A stretch of DNA of 64,000 nt from Sulfurimicrobium sp963741495 (GTDB lineage: Bacteria; Pseudomonadota; Gammaproteobacteria; Burkholderiales; Sulfuricellaceae), in assembly GCA_963741495.1 (NCBI GenBank), contig CAVUID010000012.1, positions 124,001 to 188,000 of the forward strand, read 5' to 3'. A model generated the notes under the pieces. It did not search any database, had not been told where the DNA came from, and saw nothing but the letters and a program-made list of their open reading frames with translations. Position numbers and translations under genes: made by a program. Shown one piece after another: positions 17,633 to 26,058 of this stretch. Within the stretch, counting starts at the first letter, position 1, and each line of letters opens with the position of its first letter.

Positions 17633-17917
17633 ATGACCAAGTCAGAATTGATTAACAAGTTGGCGGCTCGCTATCCCCAGCTTGTGGCAAAAGACGCAGA
17701 GCTTGCGGTCAAGACTGTACTGGAAGCCATGGCGACCAGCCTGGCCCAGGGTGAACGCATCGAAATCCGGGGGTTTGGCAGCTTCAGCTTGAACTACCGC
17801 CCACCACGCGTCGGACGCAATCCAAAAACCGGCGGCAAGGTAAGTGTGCCGGAAAAATATGTTCCTCACTTCAAAGCAGGCAAAGAACTGCGTGAACGTG
17901 TGGACTATCTGGAATAA
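17633..17917 (+). CDS. ihfB: Integration host factor, beta subunit
   Basis: 94 residues, a DNA-bending HU/IHF-family protein. It has the family start MTKSELINKLA and the DNA-intercalating arm GRNPKTGGKVSVPEKYVPHFKAGKELRERV (about residues 61-90), including the conserved Pro in RNPKTG. Its position directly after rpsA is the conserved one for ihfB, which separates it from hupB and ihfA. It is followed by a strong terminator. Confidence 0.96.
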   Translation: MTKSELINKLAARYPQLVAKDAELAVKTVLEAMATSLAQGERIEIRGFGSFSLNYRPPRVGRNPKTGGKVSVPEKYVPHFKAGKELRERVDYLE

Positions 17918-17954
17918 GGAATTTGACCCGGTTCCTGACCGGTCAGCCAATATG

Positions 17955-17986
17955 GCGGCATAATCGCAAGATCATGCCGCTTTTTT
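17955..17986 (+). terminator. Rho-independent terminator after ihfB
   Basis: GCGGCAT (17955-17961) pairs with ATGCCGC (17974-17980), followed directly by TTTTTT (17981-17986). It closes the rpsA-ihfB unit ahead of lapA. Confidence 0.85.
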
Positions 17987-18004
17987 CATCCCAAAGACCA
18001 TGAT

Positions 18005-18301
18005 ATGCGCTATTTGTCCTTGATTTCTGGCATTGCACTGTTTCTGCTGGCGCTCGGTTTTGCCCTCAAAAACAGCAATAGCATCACCTTGCATTATTTT
18101 CTTGGCTATCAGTGGCAGGCGCCGCTGGCGTTGATTCTGGTGACTGTATTTGGCCTTGGCGCGGTATCCGGCATTGCCGCGACCCTGGGGCTGATTTTCA
18201 GACAACGCCGCGAAATCCAGAAACTGCGCCGCGAGGCCAAAGAGCTTATTCGATCCTCCGCGCACACTTCTCTGGATGCCAATGTCCAGCCCAACCCCTA
18301 G
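18005..18301 (+). CDS. lapA: LapA-type small inner-membrane protein
   Basis: 98 residues with two membrane helices (about residues 3-22 and 40-62) and a basic, coiled cytoplasmic tail (RQRREIQKLRREAKELI). This is the DUF1049/LapA layout. LapA works with LapB in tuning lipopolysaccharide assembly and LpxC turnover. lapB starts 12 bases later, which supports the call. The low-complexity helices alone would not identify it. Confidence 0.88.
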   Translation: MRYLSLISGIALFLLALGFALKNSNSITLHYFLGYQWQAPLALILVTVFGLGAVSGIAATLGLIFRQRREIQKLRREAKELIRSSAHTSLDANVQPNP

Positions 18302-18313
18302 AGCGACCTGACG

Positions 18314-19489
18314 ATGGAATTCGAATTCTGGTGGCTGCTGGCCCTTCCCCTGTTTTTCAGCCTTGGGTGGCTTGCCGCACGCATAGACATCAAGCATCTG
18401 CAGTCTGAATCCCGTCGCCTTCCCGCTTCCTATTTCAGGGGGCTGAACTTTCTTCTCAATGAACAGCAGGACAAGGCGATCGAGTCCTTTATTGAAGTCG
18501 TTCGCGCAGATCCGGAAACCGTGGAATTACATTTCGCTCTCGGCGGCCTGTTTCGTCGGCGCGGCGAAATCGAGCGCGCCATCCGTATGCACCAGACCCT
18601 GGTTGAGCGCACTGGGCTGGAGCCCGAACAAAAACTCAGCGCCCGCTTCGAGCTGGGCCAGGACTACCTGAAAGCGGGCCTCCTGGATCGTGCCGAGCAA
18701 ATTTTCAGTGATTTGCGCCAGACGACCTATGCAGAACAGGCGCTCAAGTTTTTACTGGAAATTTATGAAACCGAACGAGACTGGAAAAACGCCGTCACCA
18801 TTGCTGAACAACTGAGCGCAACCTCGCCCACCTCCTTCAACAAAGAAATCGCGCAATTCTGCTGCGAAATGGCGGCAAGCGAAATGGCCCAGAGCAATCC
18901 GGAAGCTGCCCGCGCCCACCTCAACCAGGCATTGCAAACCTCTCGCAATTGTGCCCGCGCAAACATCATGCTGGGCGACCTGGAAGCACAGGCAGGGCGC
19001 CATGCCGAGGCCATCCAGTACTGGAAGCGGATTGAAACCCAGAACCCGGAATACCTCACGCTCACCGCTGCAAAATTGCTCGAAAATTATCGTACGCTGG
19101 GGCAAAGCAGCGAAGCCCTGATTCTGTTGCGCGGTTATCTGGCCCATCATACTTCCATCGATTTGCTCAACACCACATTCCAGGCCGTGCTGGAGCTCGA
19201 GGGACCGCGTGCCGCCTATGAGCTGGTGCGCGATGAGTTGCGCCGCAACCCCAGCCTGCTTGGTCTGGACAAACTGCTGGAAGCCGCGCTGCTGGACGCA
19301 CCCGCCGAACGCAGGCAGGACATTGCACTGGTAAAGAATCTGATTCATCAACACAGTCAGCGCCTCGCCCTCTACCGCTGCGAAAGCTGCGGCTTCAAGG
19401 CACGACTTTTTCATTGGCGCTGCCCAGCCTGCGGCGGTTGGGAATCATTGCCGCCCAAGCGCAAGGAAGATCAGGACACCCCATCATGA
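18314..19489 (+). CDS. lapB: Lipopolysaccharide assembly protein LapB (YciM)
   Basis: 391 residues: an N-terminal membrane anchor (WWLLALPLFFSLGWLAARID), a long series of TPR helices (about residues 35-345), and a C-terminal rubredoxin-like metal knuckle with two CxxC pairs (YRCESCGF and WRCPACGGW). This is the exact LapB architecture. LapB presents LpxC to the FtsH protease and so controls LPS synthesis. The stop overlaps pyrF (ATGA), an arrangement also conserved in enterobacteria. Confidence 0.96.
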   Translation: MEFEFWWLLALPLFFSLGWLAARIDIKHLQSESRRLPASYFRGLNFLLNEQQDKAIESFIEVVRADPETVELHFALGGLFRRRGEIERAIRMHQTLVERTGLEPEQKLSARFELGQDYLKAGLLDRAEQIFSDLRQTTYAEQALKFLLEIYETERDWKNAVTIAEQLSATSPTSFNKEIAQFCCEMAASEMAQSNPEAARAHLNQALQTSRNCARANIMLGDLEAQAGRHAEAIQYWKRIETQNPEYLTLTAAKLLENYRTLGQSSEALILLRGYLAHHTSIDLLNTTFQAVLELEGPRAAYELVRDELRRNPSLLGLDKLLEAALLDAPAERRQDIALVKNLIHQHSQRLALYRCESCGFKARLFHWRCPACGGWESLPPKRKEDQDTPS

Positions 19490-20214
19490 CCAGCGAGCAT
19501 CAAATTACCGACCCTAAGATCATTGTCGCACTGGACTATTCCAGCGCAGCTGCGGCATCACAACTGGTGAAGCAGCTTGACCCAAAACTGTGCAAGCTCA
19601 AGGTAGGCAAGGAGCTGTTTACCGCCGCCGGGCCGGCCTGGGTGGAGCAATTGGTCAGCCAGGGCTATGGCGTTTTCCTCGACCTCAAATTCCACGACAT
19701 TCCCCATACAGTCGCACAGGCATGCAAGGCTGCGGCCAGCCTCGGCGTATGGATGGTCAATGTTCATGCTCTTGGCGGCCGTGCTATGATGACTGCCGCG
19801 CGCGAGGCGCTGGGTAGCTTGCCGCAACGGCCGAAACTGATCGCGGTCACGGTGCTGACCAGCATGGGTTCAGATGACCTGGCCGATCTTGGCATCAGCG
19901 AGGAACCACGGCAACTGGTACGCCGCCTGGCAGGCTTGGCGCAAAGTTGCCAGCTCGATGGTGTGGTCTGTTCGGCGCAGGAAGCGGCCATGCTACGGCA
20001 GGATCTGGGTGCGAATTTCTGCCTGGTCACCCCCGGCATCCGTCCGGCCAGCGCCAGCCAGGATGACCAGAAACGTATTATGACGCCAGCTGATGCGCTG
20101 CGTGCGGGCTCACATTATCTGGTAATTGGTCGCCCCATCACCCAGGCGGCAAACCCCCTGCAGGCCTTGCAGGCGATTGAACAAGAAATTGCAAACACGG
20201 GAGAACTGAAGTGA
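19486..20214 (+). CDS. pyrF: Orotidine 5'-phosphate decarboxylase
   Basis: 242 residues. The catalytic motif FLDLKFHDIPHT (about residues 64-75, Asp-Lys-Asp tetrad) and the phosphate-binding end LVTPGIRP ... YLVIGRPIT are visible. It performs the last step of UMP synthesis. I chose the ATG at 19486 because it overlaps the lapB stop and gives the normal family length; longer readings run into lapB. Its stop overlaps the GTG of ugd. Confidence 0.96.
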   Translation: MTSEHQITDPKIIVALDYSSAAAASQLVKQLDPKLCKLKVGKELFTAAGPAWVEQLVSQGYGVFLDLKFHDIPHTVAQACKAAASLGVWMVNVHALGGRAMMTAAREALGSLPQRPKLIAVTVLTSMGSDDLADLGISEEPRQLVRRLAGLAQSCQLDGVVCSAQEAAMLRQDLGANFCLVTPGIRPASASQDDQKRIMTPADALRAGSHYLVIGRPITQAANPLQALQAIEQEIANTGELK

Positions 20215-21533
20215 AAGTCAGCATTATTGGAACCGGTTATGTCGGCCTCGTGACCGGCACCTGCCTTGCGGAAGTGGGCAATGACGTCGTCTGCCTGGAT
20301 CTGGACGAACGCAAGATCGGCATGCTCAAACAGGGCCAGATTCCCATTTACGAGCCGGGTCTGGAAGACATGGTACAGCGCAACCAGGCCGCCGGACGCC
20401 TGCGTTTTACTACTGATGTCGCTGAAAGCGCCGCACATGGCGTGATCCAGTTCATCGCCGTGGGCACACCACCGGACGAGGACGGCTCCGCCGACCTGCA
20501 GTATGTTGTCTCGGCCGCGCGCGCCATCGGTCAGCACATGAATGAATACAAGGTACTTGTGGACAAATCCACGGTGCCGGTTGGCACGGCAGACAAAGTC
20601 CGCGCCGCCGTGCAGGACGAATTGCAGAAACGCGGCTTGGACCTCAGCTTCAGCGTGGTTTCCAATCCGGAATTCCTCAAGGAAGGCGCAGCGGTGGAAG
20701 ACTTCATGCGCCCCGACCGCATCGTGGTCGGCACCGACGATGCCAAGGCCACGGAACTGATGCGCGCCCTGTATGCCCCGTTCCAGCGCAACCACGAACG
20801 CCTGATCGTGATGGACATCAAGTCTGCCGAGCTGACAAAGTACGCCGCCAATGCCATGCTGGCCACACGAATTTCGTTCATGAACGAACTCGCCAACCTG
20901 GCGGAGATTCTCGGCGCCGACATCGAGCACGTGCGCCACGGCATTGGTTCCGACCCACGCATCGGCTACCATTTCCTCTACCCCGGTTGCGGCTACGGCG
21001 GCTCCTGTTTCCCCAAGGACGTGCAGGCACTGCAGCGCACCTCGCGCGCCAACGGGCTTGAGCTGCAGGTACTGAAAGCGGTGGAAGATGCCAATGACCT
21101 GCAAAAACACATCCTGCTCAAGAAAATTACCGAACGCTTCGGCAATGACCTGTCCGGCAAACGCATCGCGCTCTGGGGGCTGGCATTCAAGCCCAACACC
21201 GACGATATGCGCGAAGCCCCCAGCCGCGTGCTAATCGAAGGCTTGTGGGAGCGCGGCGCCACGGTTGCCGCCTACGATCCGGCAGCGATGGAAGAGACCC
21301 ATCGCATCTATGGCGACGACAAACGTATCACCCTCTGCGATTCGCCCATGGCAGCCATGGACGATGCCGATGCACTGGCCATTGTCACCGAGTGGAAAGA
21401 ATTCCGCGCGCCGGATTTCGCCGCCATCAAGGCCAGCCTGAAAAACCCGGTTATTTTTGACGGCCGCAATCTGTATGAACCGAAAGCGGTGCGCGAACAG
21501 GGTTTGGAATATTTCCCGATCGGCAGGTTGTAA
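20211..21533 (+). CDS. ugd: UDP-glucose 6-dehydrogenase
   Basis: 440 residues starting from a GTG that overlaps the pyrF stop (GTGA). The NAD-binding motif is IIGTGYVGLVTG and the catalytic cysteine lies in YPGCGYGGSCFPKD (about residues 253-266). The central dimer helix and C-terminal UDP-binding domain are complete. It oxidises UDP-glucose twice to UDP-glucuronate, a precursor for capsule, exopolysaccharide or modified lipid A. Heptose-synthesis genes follow, so a cell-envelope role is likely. Confidence 0.96.
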   Translation: MKVSIIGTGYVGLVTGTCLAEVGNDVVCLDLDERKIGMLKQGQIPIYEPGLEDMVQRNQAAGRLRFTTDVAESAAHGVIQFIAVGTPPDEDGSADLQYVVSAARAIGQHMNEYKVLVDKSTVPVGTADKVRAAVQDELQKRGLDLSFSVVSNPEFLKEGAAVEDFMRPDRIVVGTDDAKATELMRALYAPFQRNHERLIVMDIKSAELTKYAANAMLATRISFMNELANLAEILGADIEHVRHGIGSDPRIGYHFLYPGCGYGGSCFPKDVQALQRTSRANGLELQVLKAVEDANDLQKHILLKKITERFGNDLSGKRIALWGLAFKPNTDDMREAPSRVLIEGLWERGATVAAYDPAAMEETHRIYGDDKRITLCDSPMAAMDDADALAIVTEWKEFRAPDFAAIKASLKNPVIFDGRNLYEPKAVREQGLEYFPIGRL

Positions 21534-21537
21534 GGCG

Positions 21538-21631
21538 TGAAATGTGAAGCCACTCGGCTTCGCCTTGTTGTGAAACGTGAAAGGTAAGCCACACCTTTCA
21601 CGCTTCACAGCGAAGCGGCTTCACCCTTCAC
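21538..21631. repeat. TTTCACGCTTCAC mosaic repeat, copy between ugd and rfaE1
   Basis: About 94 bases built of GTGAA...TGTGAAGC and TTTCACGCTTCACAGCGAAGC units in opposite orientations, so it is largely self-complementary. Related copies are at 31545-31670 and 40735-40883, with a short piece at 15018-15045 inside cmk. Confidence 0.75.
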
Positions 21632-21649
21632 CAAGTTATGAGGTAAACA

Positions 21650-22576
21650 GTGACAAGTAGCAAGAATTTAAGCCAGGCACGGGTGTTGGTAGTCGGCGAC
21701 GTCATGCTCGACCGCTACTGGTTCGGCGAAGTGAGCCGCATCTCGCCGGAAGCGCCGGTGCCGGTGGTGCATGTCGACAAAACAGAGGAGCGCCCCGGCG
21801 GGGCAGCCAACGTGGCGCGCAACGCCGCTGCCCTGGGTGCACAGGTATCGCTGCTCTCGGTAGCAGGCACCGACGAAGCGGGCGAATGTCTGGCCCGCCT
21901 GCTGGAGCACGAAAATATCCGGGTCGTACTGCACCGCGACGCGGCACTAGACACCACCATCAAGCTGCGCGTCATTGGCCGCCAGCAACAACTGTTGCGC
22001 ATCGACTTCGAAACCTGGCCCGGTCATGAGGTACTGAAAAACAAGCTGGCCGATTTCGAACGCATGCTGGCGGATGCAGATGTAGTCATCCTTTCCGATT
22101 ACGGCAAGGGCGGCCTGACGCATATCAAGCGCATGATTGAACTGGCCCGTGCCGCAGGCAAGCCGGTTTTGGCCGACCCCAAGGGCGAAGACTACGAACG
22201 CTACCGTGGCGCCACCCTGCTCACCCCCAACCGCAGCGAATTCAAGCAGGTTGCGGGAAGCTGGCACAGCGAAGAAGAACTGACGCAGAAAGCCCAGGCG
22301 CTGCGCAGCCAGCTCGGCCTCGAAGCCTTGCTGGTCACGCGCAGCGAGGAAGGCATGACGCTTTACCGCGAGGGCGACACTTTGCACGAACAAACCCAGG
22401 CGCGCGAAGTGTTCGACGTCAGCGGCGCCGGGGATACGGTGATTGCCACCCTGGGCACCATGCTCGCGGCCGGAGCGGACTTGCCCGAAGCGGTGCAACT
22501 CGCCAACCGCGCCGCTGGCATCGTGGTCGGCAAGCTGGGTACAGCAGTGGTGAGCGCGGAAGAACTGTTTGGATAG
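21650..22576 (+). CDS. rfaE1: D-glycero-beta-D-manno-heptose-7-phosphate kinase (single-domain RfaE1/HldA type)
   Basis: 308 residues of the PfkB/ribokinase family. VVGDVMLDRYWFGEVSRISPEAPVPV is at the start, ERPGGAANVARN follows, and the anion-hole/catalytic motif DVSGAGDTVIATL is at about residues 259-271. Only the kinase half of HldE is present: the C-terminal ADP-transferase half is missing, so a separate rfaE2 should exist elsewhere. It phosphorylates heptose 7-phosphate for LPS core synthesis. The start codon is GTG. hldD follows across a palindromic repeat. Confidence 0.94.
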   Translation: MTSSKNLSQARVLVVGDVMLDRYWFGEVSRISPEAPVPVVHVDKTEERPGGAANVARNAAALGAQVSLLSVAGTDEAGECLARLLEHENIRVVLHRDAALDTTIKLRVIGRQQQLLRIDFETWPGHEVLKNKLADFERMLADADVVILSDYGKGGLTHIKRMIELARAAGKPVLADPKGEDYERYRGATLLTPNRSEFKQVAGSWHSEEELTQKAQALRSQLGLEALLVTRSEEGMTLYREGDTLHEQTQAREVFDVSGAGDTVIATLGTMLAAGADLPEAVQLANRAAGIVVGKLGTAVVSAEELFG

Positions 22577-22593
22577 CCATCAGCAATCAGATC

Positions 22594-22673
22594 GTAGGTT
22601 GGGTTAGGCACAAAGTGCCGTAACCCGACAATCCGGCTGTTGGGTTACGCGGCAAGCCGCTAACCCAACCTAC
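22594..22673. repeat. GTAGGTTGGGTTA palindromic repeat
   Basis: An 80-base element with perfect 14-bp terminal inverted repeats (GTAGGTTGGGTTAG at 22594-22607, CTAACCCAACCTAC at 22660-22673). It carries inner hairpins GGCAC/GTGCC and GCGGC/GCCGC. Elements with these ends are common between genes in many proteobacteria. It lies between rfaE1 and hldD. Confidence 0.85.
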
Positions 22674-22694
22674 AACTTAAAGAAGGAAAACATC

Positions 22695-23690
22695 ATGTAC
22701 TACATCGTTACCGGCGCAATGGGCTTCATCGGCGCGAACATCGTCAAGGCACTCAACGAACGCGGCGAGACCAATATCATCGCGGTGGACAATCTTAAAA
22801 AGGCTGACAAATTCAAGAATCTGGTGGATTGTGAAATCGCCGATTACATGGACAAGGAAGACTTTCTCGATGCCGTGCTGGATGGCGCATTCGACGATTC
22901 CATGAAAGCCGTGTTTCACGAGGGCGCCTGCTCCGACACCATGGAGACCGATGGCCGCTACATGATGGAGAACAACTACCGTTATTCCATCACCCTGCTG
23001 GAGCACTGCCAGAACGAGGAAATCCCGTTCCTCTACGCTTCATCCGCCAGCGTCTATGGCGGCGGCAGCATTTTCAGCGAGTCGCGCGAACACGAAAGCC
23101 CGCTCAACGTCTATGGCTATTCCAAGTTTCTGTTCGACCAGTACGTGCGCCGCATGTGGGAAGAGAAAACCGGCCAGATCGTCGGCTTCCGCTACTTCAA
23201 CGTCTACGGTCCGCGCGAGCAGCACAAGGGGCGCATGGCCTCGGTTGCATTCCATTTCTTCAACCAGTACCAGGCCGAAGGCAAGGTCAAGCTGTTCGAA
23301 GGCTGCGAAGGTTACGGCCACGGCGAACAGCGGCGCGATTTCGTATCGGTGGAAGACGTGGTCAAGATCAACATGTGGTTCCTCGACAACCCCGACCAGT
23401 CCGGCATCTTCAACCTCGGCACCGGCCGCAGCCAGGCCTTCAACGACGTCGCCGTGGCGGCCGTCAATGCCTGCCGCAAAGCCAAAGGCGAAGCCGCGCT
23501 GAACCTGGAGCAGTTGCAGCAGCAAGGCATCATCGAATATGTCGCCTTCCCTGAAGCGCTCAAGGGCAAGTACCAGAGCTTTACCCAGGCCGACATCTCG
23601 GCCCTGCGCAAAGCCGGCTACGAAACGCCGCTGTACACCGTGGAGCAGGGCGTGGAACGCTACGTCGAGCATCTGCTGAAAAAGGGCTGA
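22695..23690 (+). CDS. hldD: ADP-L-glycero-D-manno-heptose 6-epimerase
   Basis: 331 residues, a short-chain dehydrogenase-type epimerase. The NADP-binding motif is VTGAMGFIGANIVKALN, with VDNLKK. The catalytic tyrosine and lysine are in VYGYSKFLFDQYVRRM (about residues 140-155). RYFNVYGPREQHKGRMASV is the HldD substrate signature. It converts ADP-D,D-heptose to ADP-L,D-heptose for the LPS inner core, and works with the upstream kinase. It has a good ribosome site (AAGAAGGA). Confidence 0.97.
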   Translation: MYYIVTGAMGFIGANIVKALNERGETNIIAVDNLKKADKFKNLVDCEIADYMDKEDFLDAVLDGAFDDSMKAVFHEGACSDTMETDGRYMMENNYRYSITLLEHCQNEEIPFLYASSASVYGGGSIFSESREHESPLNVYGYSKFLFDQYVRRMWEEKTGQIVGFRYFNVYGPREQHKGRMASVAFHFFNQYQAEGKVKLFEGCEGYGHGEQRRDFVSVEDVVKINMWFLDNPDQSGIFNLGTGRSQAFNDVAVAAVNACRKAKGEAALNLEQLQQQGIIEYVAFPEALKGKYQSFTQADISALRKAGYETPLYTVEQGVERYVEHLLKKG

Positions 23691-23701
23691 GAACTAGAAG
23701 C

Positions 23702-24004
23702 ATGAAAAAATTCCTGATCGTTTTATTTGCCTGTCTTGCTTTCATGGCACCGGCCTGGGCTGGTGCCCTGGTTGATCTCAACAAGGCAAGCCAGGCGCAG
23801 CTCGAATCGGTCAAGGGCATCGGTCCTGCAAAAGCCAGGGCCATCATCGAATATCGCAGCAAGATGGGGCCTTTCAAAAATGTGGAGGATCTGAAAAAAG
23901 TGACGGGTTTTGGTGAAAAAACCGTCTCAAAGATGCGCGCCGAGCTGACGGTAAGTGATTCCAAACCGGCCATAGCAAAACCAATGGACGGAAAGAACAG
24001 GTAA
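23702..24004 (+). CDS. ComEA-like helix-hairpin-helix DNA-binding protein
   Basis: 100 residues: a signal peptide (MKKFLIVLFACLAFMAPAWAGA), then DLNKASQAQLESVKGIGPAKARAIIEYR, a classic pair of helix-hairpin-helix motifs, and a second GFGEKTVSKMRAEL. Secreted ComEA-type proteins bind DNA in the periplasm during natural uptake. In proteobacteria this short form is common and its uptake role is not always shown. It sits 11 bases after hldD and ends at a terminator. Confidence 0.85.
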   Translation: MKKFLIVLFACLAFMAPAWAGALVDLNKASQAQLESVKGIGPAKARAIIEYRSKMGPFKNVEDLKKVTGFGEKTVSKMRAELTVSDSKPAIAKPMDGKNR

Positions 24005-24022
24005 ATGCCGACATTTCCGGCA

Positions 24023-24049
24023 AGCCCCGCTTGGTGCGGGGCTTTTCTA
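24023..24049 (+). terminator. Rho-independent terminator after the ComEA-like gene
   Basis: AGCCCCGC (24023-24030) pairs with GCGGGGCT (24036-24043) across a five-base loop and is followed by TTTCTAT. Confidence 0.85.
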
Positions 24050-24110
24050 TTTGCACCGGGAAAAAACGTGCATAATAATCAACCATGATCTGCTCAATAA
24101 ATATTCCGGC

Positions 24111-25106
24111 GTGAGTTCGGCCCACTTCTCTTTCATCCCATCCTGGCTTGATCCGCTGCGCGCGGTTGCCGTGGCCATGTTCGACAGCAACGGCGACATC
24201 ATCGAAGCCAACGAAGGCTTTCGCTTTACCCTGACGCCCGGCGCAAGCGAGAACGTTGCACATCGGCTGGTCGAGCCGCCGCTCAAGCAGCTCATAAACA
24301 TGCAGCCGGACGAAGCCGGCCTGCTTTACACCGGCCTGATCACCCTCAATATCGGACACGGCTTGACACGGGCCTTTGCCGGTTCGATTTTCCGCCGTAA
24401 CCAGTTGTTCATGCTCGCCGCCGAACTGGACATCTCCACTTTCGAATCGCTCAGCAGCGAAAATGAGCGCCTCAACCAGGAACTGGAAGAGAACCGGAAG
24501 CTGCTCTCCAAGCGCAACCACACCTTGCAGAAACTGAAAGATGAAGTTGAAGCAATCAAACGCAATGACGGACTCACGGGCCTGGCCAATATCAAGCTTC
24601 TCGATTCGCGCATGAATGAGGAAATTCTCCGCTGGGAACGCTATCGCCGCCCGCTTGCCCTGGTGCTGCTGGATCTGGACAATTTCGACAGCATCAATGA
24701 CGAATTCGGAAGGAAAACTGGAGACGAACTGCTCCAGCACGTGGCCACCATTCTAAACGGTGCGACCCGGACCCTGGATCTGGTCGCGCGCTATGGCGGC
24801 CAGGAATTTGCCGTACTGCTGCCGGAAACCAACGAAATGGGCGCCATGATCGTGGCGGAGCGCCTGCGCATGGATATGGAATCCCTGCTCATCCTGCCAC
24901 TGCTGCGCCCCCTCACCGCGAGTTTCGGCGTTGCCCTGCTGCAACCGGATGAAAAGCGTGAAGCCTACTACGCCCGTGCCGGGCGCGCGGTAAAATATGC
25001 CAAGGATCAAGGCAGGAATTGCATTGCCATGGCAGGGATCGATGGTGAACCCGACCATCTCTACCTGAACACAGCCAGGGAACAGGGACCCGCAGAACAA
25101 GCATAG
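24111..25106 (+). CDS. GGDEF-domain protein with PAS-like N-terminus and a GGQEF active site
   Basis: 331 residues from the GTG at 24111; the frame is open further upstream and no start has a clear ribosome site. Residues 1-110 look PAS-like (VAVAMFDSNGDIIEANEGF). A coiled coil (about 113-155, ENERLNQELEENRKLL) leads into a GGDEF domain with metal-site Asp in LVLLDLDNFDSINDEFG. The signature reads RYGGQEFAVLLPE, so the third residue is Gln where active diguanylate cyclases have Asp or Glu. An RxxD inhibitory site (RTLD) sits at the right distance ahead of it. The protein may therefore bind c-di-GMP and make little or none. It is cytoplasmic, with no membrane segment. Confidence 0.8.
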   Translation: MSSAHFSFIPSWLDPLRAVAVAMFDSNGDIIEANEGFRFTLTPGASENVAHRLVEPPLKQLINMQPDEAGLLYTGLITLNIGHGLTRAFAGSIFRRNQLFMLAAELDISTFESLSSENERLNQELEENRKLLSKRNHTLQKLKDEVEAIKRNDGLTGLANIKLLDSRMNEEILRWERYRRPLALVLLDLDNFDSINDEFGRKTGDELLQHVATILNGATRTLDLVARYGGQEFAVLLPETNEMGAMIVAERLRMDMESLLILPLLRPLTASFGVALLQPDEKREAYYARAGRAVKYAKDQGRNCIAMAGIDGEPDHLYLNTAREQGPAEQA

Positions 25107-25142
25107 CGATGTACGTTTATTTTTTCGGAAAAATGAATCACC

Positions 25143-26033
25143 ATGAGTTATAAAACCATTGAAGACTTTGTCGGCAACACCCCGCTGGTCAGGCTCAAGC
25201 GCATCCCCGGCGACACCTCGAACACCATTCTGGTCAAACTGGAAGGCAACAATCCCGCCGGCTCGGTCAAAGACCGCCCAGCCCTGTCCATGATCATGCG
25301 CGCTGAGGCGCGCGGCGAAATCAGGCCCGGCGATACCCTGATCGAAGCCACCAGCGGCAACACCGGCATCGCCCTGGCAATGGCGGCAGCGATGCGCGGC
25401 TACAAAATGGTGCTGGTGATGCCGGAACACATGAGCATGGAGCGGCGCCAGGTCATGCGCGCTTTTGGTGCGGAAATCGTGCTCACCCCCAGGACAGGCA
25501 GCATGGAAGCCGCCATCGACACCGCTAACCGGATGCGCGACGAAGGCCGGGGCATCATTCTTGATCAGTTCTCCAATCCGGACAACCCGCTCGCCCACTA
25601 CGAAGGCACCGGGCCGGAAATCTGGCGCGACACGGAAGGGAAAGTCACCCACTTTGTCAGCAGCATGGGTACCACTGGCACCATCATGGGTTGCTCGCGC
25701 TACCTCAAGGAGCAGAATCCGGCCATCCAGATCGTTGGCGCCCAGCCGTCTGAAGGCTCGCAGATTCCCGGTATCCGCAAATGGCCGGCGGAATACCTGC
25801 CAAAAATCTGCGATTTCAGCCGGGTGGACCAGATCATCGAAGTCAGTCAGACGGCGGCGGAAGAAATGACGCTCCGCCTTGCCAGGGAGGAAGGTATTTT
25901 TGCCGGCATTTCCTCGGGCGGCGCGCTGGCTGCTGCGCTCGAAGTCTCTGCCCGAGTCGAAAACGCTGTCATCGTCTCCATCGTCTGCGACCGGGGCGAC
26001 CGTTATCTCTCCACCGGGGTGTTCCCGGCGTAA
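25143..26033 (+). CDS. cysM: Cysteine synthase B (O-acetylserine sulfhydrylase)
   Basis: 296 residues. The PLP lysine is in NNPAGSVKDRPALSM (about residues 36-50), the substrate loop is EATSGNTGIALA, and the phosphate-binding loop is SMGTTGTIMG. The PEYLP/ICDRGDRYLSTGVF ending is of the CysM type, which can use thiosulfate as well as sulfide. It makes cysteine or S-sulfocysteine from O-acetylserine. It is followed 25 bases later by the lipoate-binding protein gene, so it may be co-transcribed with sulfur-related lipoate genes. Confidence 0.95.
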   Translation: MSYKTIEDFVGNTPLVRLKRIPGDTSNTILVKLEGNNPAGSVKDRPALSMIMRAEARGEIRPGDTLIEATSGNTGIALAMAAAMRGYKMVLVMPEHMSMERRQVMRAFGAEIVLTPRTGSMEAAIDTANRMRDEGRGIILDQFSNPDNPLAHYEGTGPEIWRDTEGKVTHFVSSMGTTGTIMGCSRYLKEQNPAIQIVGAQPSEGSQIPGIRKWPAEYLPKICDFSRVDQIIEVSQTAAEEMTLRLAREEGIFAGISSGGALAAALEVSARVENAVIVSIVCDRGDRYLSTGVFPA

Positions 26034-26058
26034 CAGGTTTTTTCAGGATTCAGAGCAT

